This document shows, piece by piece, positions 6,709-12,382 of a DNA stretch of 12,788 nucleotides. This DNA comes from CF-161 sp035638495 (GTDB taxonomy: Bacteria; Chloroflexota; Dormibacteria; Dormibacterales; Dormibacteraceae): assembly GCA_035638495.1 (NCBI GenBank), contig DASQZW010000221.1, positions 1 to 12,788 of the forward strand. The letters are read 5' to 3'. The position numbers were made by a program, and so were the translations under genes. Each line of letters begins with the position of its first letter. Position 1 is the stretch's first letter. Under the pieces are notes generated by a model that saw only the letters and a program-made list of their open reading frames with translations, was not told the origin of the DNA and made no database searches.

Positions 6709-7392
6709 GTGGAGCACGACAACGACGCCGGCCTCGCCGCGTTCGAGGCTGCGTGGCGCACATGGTTGGAGCACAGCGAGTGGATCACGGTGACGTATGG
6801 GGTGATCGGGTTGACCAACTTCGGTGAGCGACCTGTCCAGAGCCTTCGTTTGGCCGAGGTCCTGGGCCGATCCGTGACCGAGGCGGAGGCGCTGGCGCAG
6901 CAGTGGGGCTGGCCTGGGACGCGCGTCGAGGACGGGCTCATCTCCGTCGACCCCGAACGCGCAGGACCAGCCGCTCGCCGCCGGGCCCATGTCGGTGACC
7001 GCGCCTTCGGCGTGACCGGGTGCGCGGGCGACGTCTTCCTCTACGCGCCGCTGGTCCGTCCTTCTCTTCGCCTGGAGGAGACCTGCACGACGACCGGAAC
7101 ACCCATCCGGATCGTGTTCACCCCCAGTCGTGTCGAGCGTGTCGACCCCGACGGCGCGGTCGTACCGTTGCCCGCCGTGCAAGAGCTCGATCGGACGGAG
7201 GGCATGCACATCGAGGACATCGATGCCAACCTTTGAATCCAGACGCCCCTCTACGCCTCGGTCGAGGCGGCACGAGGATGGCTGGCCGATCATCCCGGCG
7301 GCCGTGTCTTCCCCATCAGAGAGGCGTGGGACCTGAGCCTCTTTCGCGACTGGCGTGACCGAATGTCGGCCCTCCTGAACCTCGACAACTGA
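6709..7392 (+). CDS. merB: MerB-type organomercurial lyase with UGA (Sec176) at the Cys159 site
   Basis: This predicted 227-residue selenoprotein is homologous to MerB, which protonolytically cleaves carbon-mercury bonds. An N-terminal helical/winged region runs to about residue 95. GCAGDVF supplies Cys105 and Asp108, matching MerB Cys96 and Asp99. Cys126 sits 21 residues after Cys105, exactly the Cys96-Cys117 spacing. At 7234-7236 an in-frame TGA (codon 176) takes the place of Cys159, and the frame continues as IQTPLYASVEAARGWLADHP and VFPIREAW, the MerB C-terminus, to TGA 7390-7392. The neighbouring MerB has Cys at this site. GTG 6709 has AGGAGG at 6-nt spacing. Terminating at the UGA would delete a catalytic residue and 51 further residues. 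A selenol should bind Hg more tightly. MerB homology is strong; Sec is inferred from position, hairpin and context. Confidence 0.85.
7254..7269 (+). promoter_or_regulatory. SECIS-like hairpin after UGA 7234, GGUC loop
   Basis: CGCCTC (7254-7259) pairs perfectly with GAGGCG (7264-7269) around a GGTC tetraloop. The loop begins 23 nt after the UGA. A GGU-containing apical loop is what the E. coli fdhF SECIS uses to bind SelB, so this is the best of the hairpins in the window. Confidence 0.6.
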
Positions 7393-7414
7393 TACGCAGC
7401 GTGAGGGTGATCGT

Positions 7415-8020
7415 ATGGACGAAGTGAGCCCGATCCTGAACCGTGAACTGAGCGGGGCAGCCTTCCGGAGGCTCGTCAAGACCGGCGCGCCCGCGCCGAT
7501 CTCCGCCCTGGCCGCCGACCTGTCGCGGCCCGAGCCGCAGATCGACCTGGCGGTCGAGGAGCTGAAGAGCGAAGGCGGCATCCAGGTCGACGACCAGGGC
7601 CGGGTCGTAGGGGCGGCGGGCCTGAGCATCGGCCCCGACAGGCACCGTATCGAGCTCAGCCGCCGCACGTTCTGGACCTGGTGCGCGTACGACATCCTCG
7701 GCATCTTCGGCGCGCTGCGGGCCGACGGCACGGCGCACTCCAGCAGTCCGGCGACCGGTGCGTCGCTCGAGGTCCGCTTTCGTCAGGGTCGCCCGGAGCC
7801 GACGTCGCTCGTTCTCTTCCGCCCGGACGACGACTACAAGAGCTGCTGCGCCAACGTCTACGAGGACTGGTGCCCGAACAGCAACTTCTTCGAGAGCCGC
7901 GAGGCGGCCTCGGCCTGGGCCGCGGCCCGCGGCATTCCAGGACGCGTCATGGACCTGGCCGAGGCCGCCGACCTCGCAACCGCGAACTGGCAGCCGCTGG
8001 CCGGCGGCCTCCGCCTGTAA
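7415..8020 (+). CDS. merB: Organomercurial lyase MerB, canonical Cys-Asp-Cys
   Basis: This 201-residue alkylmercury lyase cleaves R-Hg to R-H plus Hg(II) in the cytoplasm. The N-terminal winged-helix-like domain (about 1-75) includes PAPISALAADLSRPEPQIDL. The catalytic set is FWTWCAYDIL, giving Cys90 and Asp93 (MerB Cys96/Asp99), and EDWCPNSNFFES, giving Cys153 (Cys159). The 63-residue spacing between the cysteines equals that of MerB. The non-essential Cys117 position is Ser111. An extra Cys144-Cys145 pair lies just before the second catalytic cysteine. ATG 7415 has GAGGG at 7-nt spacing. It lies 22 bp after the UGA-containing paralogue and serves as an internal Cys reference for it. No mercuric reductase gene is seen nearby, so the fate of released Hg(II) is open. 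Confidence 0.92.
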   Translation: MDEVSPILNRELSGAAFRRLVKTGAPAPISALAADLSRPEPQIDLAVEELKSEGGIQVDDQGRVVGAAGLSIGPDRHRIELSRRTFWTWCAYDILGIFGALRADGTAHSSSPATGASLEVRFRQGRPEPTSLVLFRPDDDYKSCCANVYEDWCPNSNFFESREAASAWAAARGIPGRVMDLAEAADLATANWQPLAGGLRL

Positions 8021-8034
8021 ACCTGGAGACCACG

Positions 8035-8736
8035 ATGCCCACAGAGATCTCGCGGAAGGAAGCGCAGAGGCTGATCGAGGCAGGCGCACAGGTCCTCGAC
8101 GTGCTGGAGCTCAGCGAGTATCGGGAGTCGCACCTGCCCGGAGCGGCGCACATCCACCTGCGCCGTGTCCCGGAGGAGGCCCGCGAAAAGCTCGATCCGG
8201 ATCGTGCGGTCGTCGTCTACTGCTCCGACTACGCGTGAGACATGAGCCCCCGGGCCGCGTCGCGGCTCGAGAGCCTGGGCTTCCGCGAGGTCTACGACTA
8301 TGCGGCCGGCAAGATGGACTGGTTCGCGGCCGGGCTGCCAATCGAGGGAGAGGCGGCCGGCGAGGTCCGCATCGGTCAGCTGGCGCATCGCGACACCCCG
8401 AGCTGCGCGCTCGAGGACAGGCTGGGCGAGGTCAGCAAACGGGTCGAGTCGGCAGGCTGGGACCAGGCGGTCGTTCTCGACGGCCGGCGCGTGCTCCTTG
8501 GCTGGCTGGGTCGTGACGCGCTGCACGGAGACCCCTCTGCGGAGGTAGCGACAGTCATGCTGGAGGGCCCCACGACGTTCAGGCCGAACGAGTCGCCTGA
8601 CGAGACCGCGAGGTGGATGGATGGCAAGGGCGTGGACAGCGTCCTGGTCACCAGTTCGGACGGCACCTTCCTCGGCGTGCTGAGACGTGGAGACCTCGAC
8701 GTGCCTGCGCCGGGACGGCGGACAGCGGATGCCTGA
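8035..8736 (+). CDS. Rhodanese-CBS fusion with UGA (Sec68) in the active site
   Basis: This predicted 233-residue selenoprotein has a rhodanese (sulfurtransferase) domain at about residues 3-104: VLDVLELSEYRESHLPGAAHI, AVVVYCSDYA, then in-frame TGA 8236-8238 (codon 68), then DMSPRAASRLESLGF and VYDYAAGKMDWFAAGLP. The loop reads U-D-M-S-P-R, a six-residue C-x4-R-type active-site loop in which the first residue is normally the persulfide-forming cysteine. A CBS-domain pair follows at about 110-222 (VRIGQLAHRD, then VDSVLVTSSDGTFLGVLRRGD), which may bind adenosyl ligands and regulate activity. ATG 8035 has GGAG at 7-nt spacing. The stop overlaps the usp start by 8 nt. Without recoding, the protein would end one residue before its catalytic site. 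It may carry selenosulfide or metal-selenide chemistry. The domains are clear; Sec is inferred. Confidence 0.85.
8251..8269 (+). promoter_or_regulatory. SECIS-like hairpin after UGA 8236
   Basis: CGGGCCGC (8251-8258) pairs with GCGGCTCG (8262-8269), eight pairs including one G-U, around the loop GTC. The loop begins 20 nt after the UGA and its first base is G. The geometry matches the hairpins at 1332 and 7254. Confidence 0.55.
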
Positions 8737-9220
8737 ACCGGCGGCTTTCGAGCGCATCATGGTCGCAGTCGGCGACGGCTCGCGTGCAGCGCAGCTCGTG
8801 GTGAGCGTCGCCGGGCTGGCCTCCGCCGGCGCCGCTGACGTGCTCCTCGTGTACGTCTCGGACTGCAGCGTCTGCTGCGGCGCCACGGACCACCCCGCCC
8901 TGCACGAACACGAGCGCGAACTGCTGCAGTCGCTGGTCGACGGCCTGTGCGCTCGGGGCGTCCGAGCGCGCAGTGAGCTGCGCGTTACGGCCAGCGGACG
9001 AGTCGCTGCGCACCTGCTCGACGCCGCCGCGGATTGGCGAGCCGACCTGCTGGTCGCCGCCGCCGGCCGGCCTGGACCTCTCCGCGGGCGCCCGTGGCGG
9101 CGCGTGCTGGCGAAGCTGCTGAATGACGCCGAATGCCCCGTGCTCGTCCTGCCCCGACATCCTCATGATGCCCAGAAGGCCCGAGGCCGGTATCCACCAA
9201 TTGGAGGCGCGGCAACGTGA
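8729..9220 (+). CDS. Universal stress protein (UspA)-like, cysteine-rich
   Basis: This 163-residue protein has the UspA alpha/beta fold: FERIMVAVGDGSRAAQ at the N-terminus, DVLLVYVSD as the second strand, a long helix HEHERELLQSLVDGL, ADLLVAAAG and a closing ECPVLVLPRHP. In the usual ATP-binding pattern (G-x2-G-x9-G-S/T), Gly113 and Gly116 are present but the final Gly-Ser is replaced by Val126-Leu127, so nucleotide binding is doubtful. An unusual cluster, SDCSVCCG (Cys46, Cys49, Cys50), could bind a soft metal such as Hg. ATG 8729 overlaps the previous stop. GTG 9217 of the next gene overlaps its own stop. The family is likely; a metal-related role is speculation from the operon and cysteines. 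Confidence 0.78.
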   Translation: MPEPAAFERIMVAVGDGSRAAQLVVSVAGLASAGAADVLLVYVSDCSVCCGATDHPALHEHERELLQSLVDGLCARGVRARSELRVTASGRVAAHLLDAAADWRADLLVAAAGRPGPLRGRPWRRVLAKLLNDAECPVLVLPRHPHDAQKARGRYPPIGGAAT

Positions 9221-9441
9221 ACGAAGAGCAGCCGACCTACGTTTCACGCATCCGGATGGTGCGGTCTGGCGGCCCGATCCGCCTTGCATACCTGCCGGCC
9301 GAGGAGCAGCCGGTGGTCTTCGGAACGCACGACGAGGTGCGCGAGCACTACGGGACCGCGCCGGGCCAATTCCCGGAGCGCGCAACCACCCTCGACTACG
9401 TTGTGGCGGCCGCGGCCGGCTGACTCACCGGCACCATTTGA
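9217..9441 (+). pseudogene. OsmC-family gene, truncated just after a UGA at the conserved Cys
   Basis: The first 68 codons (GTG start, GGAGG 9 nt upstream, GTGA overlap with usp) resemble the N-terminus of OsmC/Ohr-like thiol peroxidase-fold proteins. They run from beta-strand YVSRIRMVRSGG through HDEVREHYG to TTLDYVVAAAAG, the start of the central helix. The next codon, TGA 9421-9423 (codon 69), falls where the family has its reactive cysteine, and LTGT after it is also family-like. A second in-frame TGA follows at 9439-9441 and no OsmC C-terminus is found, because recombinase pseudogene sequence begins there on the other strand. I read this as a fourth Sec-type gene broken by recombination. 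A weak 4-bp hairpin (9441-9451) lies 21 nt after the UGA. Alternatively it is a real 68-residue protein. Confidence 0.6.
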
Positions 9442-9892
9442 GTGTGTCACTGACGGTGCCGGACTCAGTTGGATCTCCATGCCGGTTCGGAAAGACGAGT
9501 TCGCCCTCGGTCCGGAGGCGCTGCTGCGCGAGCACCGCCCCGACAGCGAGCTGCGGGAGCTCGACGCAGCGCCGGCTGGTGGCCGACTTCGGCTCGACGA
9601 AGACCAGGCCACGGCCGCGCTGACGCTAAAGCGCGCGCCGTACCTGTAGTCGTCCGATGACCAGGTCCACGTCGCTCCACTTGAGCCCCAGCGCCTCACC
9701 GATTCGGAGGCCGGTGGTGCCGAGGAGCACTTAGAGCGGGTGCCACCGCGTCTCCCTGCTGGTCTCGAGCAGGACCTCGAGCTGGGCCCTAGTGCGCCCG
9801 CATCTCCCGTAGGGGAGGCGGGGCACAGACACCAGTTCCGTCGGGATGCCACCCGGCTTCGAGCGGGTGACCAGCGTCTCTGCCTGCGCCTG
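9425..9892 (-). pseudogene. Tyrosine recombinase (phage-type integrase) remnant
   Basis: Read on the minus strand in one frame, the segment gives a recognisable integrase catalytic domain: AETLVTRSKP (interdomain linker), RAQLEVLLETSRETRWHPL, stop, VLLGTTGLRIGEALGLKWSD (box I with the first catalytic Arg), VDLVIGRLQVRRAL, stop, then GLVFVEPKSATSRRCVELP and GELVFPNRHGDP. The stops are TAA at 9731-9733 and a TAG between LQVRRAL and RQRGRG. Both are one substitution from sense codons usual at those places. The N-terminal SAM-like domain and the C-terminal H-x-x-R...Y box are missing. It marks an old integration at the end of the mer operon. Confidence 0.75.
9430..9460. repeat. Inverted repeat at the OsmC/recombinase junction
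   Basis: GGCACC (9430-9435) and GGTGCC (9455-9460) form a 6-bp inverted repeat with a 19-bp interior, exactly where OsmC similarity stops and integrase similarity begins. It could be a recombination core or a weak transcription-end hairpin; it has no T-tract. Confidence 0.3.
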
Positions 9893-10346
9893 CCGAGCCG
9901 AGGGCAGCGCGGTCTGCGCGGCCGGCCGCGTGCTGCTGCTGTCCGCGTGCAACGCCCCGTCCGCGCCGGCCACTCCCGCCGGCACGTGCGGTTCATCGAT
10001 CCGGCGACGCTGGCCGTCGCGGCGGACAACCCGGGCGGTCAGCTCGCGCTGGCCGAGCCGGTCCCCGGCTGGGCGCGCCGGGTCCCCTGACGCCGCGGGA
10101 CGGCGTAGCGTCGTGGTCCTTCCCGCAGCGGGGACCCGCCGCCGGGCAGGCGCGCAACGGCCCTCCTCGTGGCCCCGTGCTGCTGCGGGCGACGCGACGC
10201 CTGCCGGCCTCCTACGCCGTCCACGAACGTCATCCAGCAGCTCGTTCAGGACGATCGACACTCCCGGCACGGACACGGTCGTGTTCGGCCCGGAGAGGCG
10301 CCCGGCGTCATCGACACGCCGGCCGCGGCGGCGCTGCCGCAGCCAG
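9893..10346. other. Unassigned stretch, probably decayed sequence
   Basis: There is no convincing gene on either strand; translations are low-complexity Arg/Pro/Ala-rich. On the plus strand a lipobox-like LLLSAC and, in another frame, VRFIDPATLAVAADNPGG look protein-like, so a frameshifted lipoprotein remnant is possible, but nothing is intact. Confidence 0.4.
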
Positions 10347-10553
10347 TCAGGCTCGCGACCGGCCCAGGTTCCTCGCGATGACGATGGCGATGATGAATGC
10401 GATGACCGCGACCAGCAGTGACCCGACGATGGCGCCCCCGGCCGCGTCGCCGACTTTGCCGTTGCCGGCGAGCACGAACCACAGCAAGACGTTCGAGTAG
10501 ATCAGGGCGGCGACGATCCCTGCCAGCAGCGCGGACGAGATCTGAGCGAACAT
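10347..10553 (-). CDS. Small two-helix membrane protein, unknown
   Basis: This 68-residue hydrophobic protein has helix one within SALLAGIVAALIYSNVLLWF, a short polar turn AGNGKVGDAAGG, helix two within AIVGSLLVAVIAFIIAIVIA, and a basic tail RNLGRSRA. I recognise no family. ATG 10553 is chosen because AGGAGG lies 4 nt upstream. The frame extends to a TTG at 10616, but without a comparable ribosome site. It is divergent from the DesK-like kinase across about 105 bp, a common position for a membrane protein controlled by the adjacent two-component system. Confidence 0.7.
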   Translation of the reverse strand: MFAQISSALLAGIVAALIYSNVLLWFVLAGNGKVGDAAGGAIVGSLLVAVIAFIIAIVIARNLGRSRA

Positions 10554-10658
10554 GTGACCTCCTGCGAAGATGGTTTCGTAGCTCATATGAGAGGTGTCTG
10601 GCGTCGTGTCCGACAAGACCCGGATGTCACGAAGGGACCATGACAGCCGTACCGGCCC

Positions 10659-11780
10659 GTGAGCGCTGCCAGACCGGCACTCGGCCGCTACGCGTGGGCG
10701 ACCATGGGGTTCGCATGGCTCATCCTCCTGGCAATCCCGGCCGGCAGCCTCGCCAGCGGCGGCTCCCCAAGGGTGATCGCCGGCGAGGCGCTCGGTCTCG
10801 TCGGGTTCATGGTCGTCTACGGCTGGTTCTGGCTGCGGGTGCGGCCCTGGGCCGCGGCCAGGGGCGGCGAGCTGGCGCTGATCGCCTTGACCACGTTCGC
10901 GACGTTGCTAGTCCTGGCCGATCCCGGCCGGTGGTGGCCGCTTCCCGCCTACTTGGCCGCAGTCGCGGGCGCGCTCTCGCCGCCACGGCGGGCCGCGATC
11001 GGCGTGGCGGGCGTCGCCCTGATCGTCGTCGCGCTGGGCTGGATCAACGGCCAGGATGCCCTCTCCGTCGCAGAGTCGGCTGTCGGGCTTGCGGTCCTCG
11101 GCGTCGTGGTCCTCGCGACGACGGAGCTGATCAGCACGAACGTCCAGCTCCGGGCGGCTCGGGCCGAGATCGGCCGCCTGGCCGTCAGCGATGAGCGGCT
11201 CCGCTTCGCCCGCGATCTCCACGACGTGCTCGGCCAGAGCCTCTCGCTGATCGTCTTGAAGGCCGGGCTGTCTGTGCGCCTGGCCGAGGCTGGCGACGAG
11301 CGAGCGCACGCAGAGATGGCCGACGTCGAGCAGGTCGCGCTCGATGCGTTGCAACAGGTGCGCGACGTCGTGGTCGCGTACCGTCAGCCGAGCCTGGACG
11401 ATGAGCTGCGCGCGAGCAGCCGGCTCCTCGAGGCGGCGGGTATCCGCTGCGTGCTGCACGGCACCGTTGAAGCGGCCCCGCCGGCGGTGGACACCGCGCT
11501 GGGCTGGGCAGTGCGCGAGGGCGTGACGAATGTCGTCCGCCACAGCGGCGCGAGGTGCTGCACGATCGCAGTCCAGCGGCAGCCTGACGCCGTGCGGCTG
11601 GAAATCGCGGACGACGGTCGCAGCGCGGCCGCGGCCATCGGTGCGGAGGGCAACGGCCTGCGCGGCCTCCGCGAGCGGCTGGTCGCCTTGAGCGGCGAGC
11701 TGACGGCTCGGAGCTCACCTGCCGGCTTCGTGCTGACGGTCACCATCCCTCTCGACAGCGCCGCGGTGTCGGCGCGATGA
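10659..11780 (+). CDS. DesK-like sensor histidine kinase
   Basis: This 373-residue HisKA_3-type kinase has an N-terminal membrane region of several helices (roughly residues 14-158, e.g. MGFAWLILLAIPAG and AVLGVVVLATT-like segments) with minimal loops, typical of DesK-family sensors of membrane fluidity or envelope stress. The phosphoacceptor helix is LRFARDLHDVLGQSLSLIVL with His188. The ATPase domain has N box REGVTNVVRHS (286-296), IADDGR (316-321) and EGNGLRGLRERL (330-341). GTG 10659 is the first possible start after an upstream in-frame stop. It lacks a Shine-Dalgarno site, so ATG 10704 or a leaderless start is possible. Its stop overlaps the regulator start (ATGA). The kinase is confident; signal and exact start are not. 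Confidence 0.9.
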   Translation: MSAARPALGRYAWATMGFAWLILLAIPAGSLASGGSPRVIAGEALGLVGFMVVYGWFWLRVRPWAAARGGELALIALTTFATLLVLADPGRWWPLPAYLAAVAGALSPPRRAAIGVAGVALIVVALGWINGQDALSVAESAVGLAVLGVVVLATTELISTNVQLRAARAEIGRLAVSDERLRFARDLHDVLGQSLSLIVLKAGLSVRLAEAGDERAHAEMADVEQVALDALQQVRDVVVAYRQPSLDDELRASSRLLEAAGIRCVLHGTVEAAPPAVDTALGWAVREGVTNVVRHSGARCCTIAVQRQPDAVRLEIADDGRSAAAAIGAEGNGLRGLRERLVALSGELTARSSPAGFVLTVTIPLDSAAVSAR

Positions 11781-12382
11781 TCCGCGTCCTGCTCGCAGAG
11801 GACGAGCGCATGGTGCGGGAGGCGCTCGCCGTGCTGCTCTCGCTGGAGCCGGACATCGCGGTAGTCGCCCAGGTCGGGCGCGGTGACGAGGTGGTCGAGG
11901 CAGCCCTGCGGACCGCTCCCGACGTCATGGTCCTCGACATCGAGATCCCCGGCCGGGACGGCATCAGCGTGGCCGAGGAGGTTGGCGCGCGTCTGCCCGC
12001 GTGCCGGGTGCTGATGCTGACGACTTTTGAGCGGCCCGGCTACCTGCGCCGCGCCCTCAGCGCCGGCGCCGACGGCTTCGTGCTCAAGAGCACGCCGGCG
12101 CACCAGTTCCCCTCCGTCGTGCGGCGCACGGCGGCCGGGGAGCGGGTGGTGGACCCGGTGCTCGCCGCGGCGTCTGAGGCCGACGGCGACAGCCCGCTCT
12201 CGAAGGCCGAGCAGGACGTGTTGGCCGCGGCCGCCGGAGGCGCTGACGTGAGCACAATCGCCGGCCGGCTGGGCCTGGCCCGGAGCACCGTGCGCAACCG
12301 GCTGTCCAGCGCCATCCAGAAGGTCGCCGCGCACAACCGCGCACAGGCGGCCCGCATCGCCCGGGAGAAGGGCTGGCTGTAG
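11777..12382 (+). CDS. DesR-like response regulator
   Basis: This 201-residue NarL/FixJ-type regulator has a receiver domain with Glu8/Asp9, phosphoacceptor Asp54 (VMVLDIEIPGRDG), Thr82/83 and Lys104 (GFVLKST). A LuxR-type helix-turn-helix runs at about 137-200 (LSKAEQDVLAAAAGGADVSTI and ARSTVRNRLSSAIQKV). The ending REKGWL is usual for DesR-like proteins of high-GC Gram-positives. It is translationally coupled to the DesK-like kinase. Targets are unknown; the small divergent membrane protein at 10347-10553 is a candidate. After the stop, the GC-only palindrome in the following bases has no T-tract, so a terminator is not clear. Confidence 0.93.
   Translation: MIRVLLAEDERMVREALAVLLSLEPDIAVVAQVGRGDEVVEAALRTAPDVMVLDIEIPGRDGISVAEEVGARLPACRVLMLTTFERPGYLRRALSAGADGFVLKSTPAHQFPSVVRRTAAGERVVDPVLAAASEADGDSPLSKAEQDVLAAAAGGADVSTIAGRLGLARSTVRNRLSSAIQKVAAHNRAQAARIAREKGWL

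Noticed and set aside
7236..7392. UGA-containing merB as a simple nonsense pseudogene
   Set aside because: The 51 codons after the UGA remain intact and family-like, the residue replaced is the catalytic Cys, and two neighbouring genes show the same pattern.
8236..8244. Separate CBS-domain gene starting at ATG 8242
   Set aside because: There is no Shine-Dalgarno site before 8242, and DMSPRAASRLESLGF after the UGA is still rhodanese-domain sequence, not a new protein start.
1313..9423. Genome-wide UGA reassignment (to Trp, Gly or Cys)
   Set aside because: UGA is the ordinary stop of many genes here, often in ATGA overlaps, and Trp, Gly and Cys positions elsewhere use their normal codons.
9473..9649. 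Plus-strand ORF end with SMPVRKDEFALGPEALL as a real gene
   Set aside because: It is antisense to a clear integrase-like reading on the minus strand, which explains its protein-like look.
9950..10090. Lipoprotein gene (LLLSAC lipobox, then VRFIDPATLAVAADNPGG)
   Set aside because: The two pieces lie in different frames and no intact frame joins them; mentioned only as a possible remnant.
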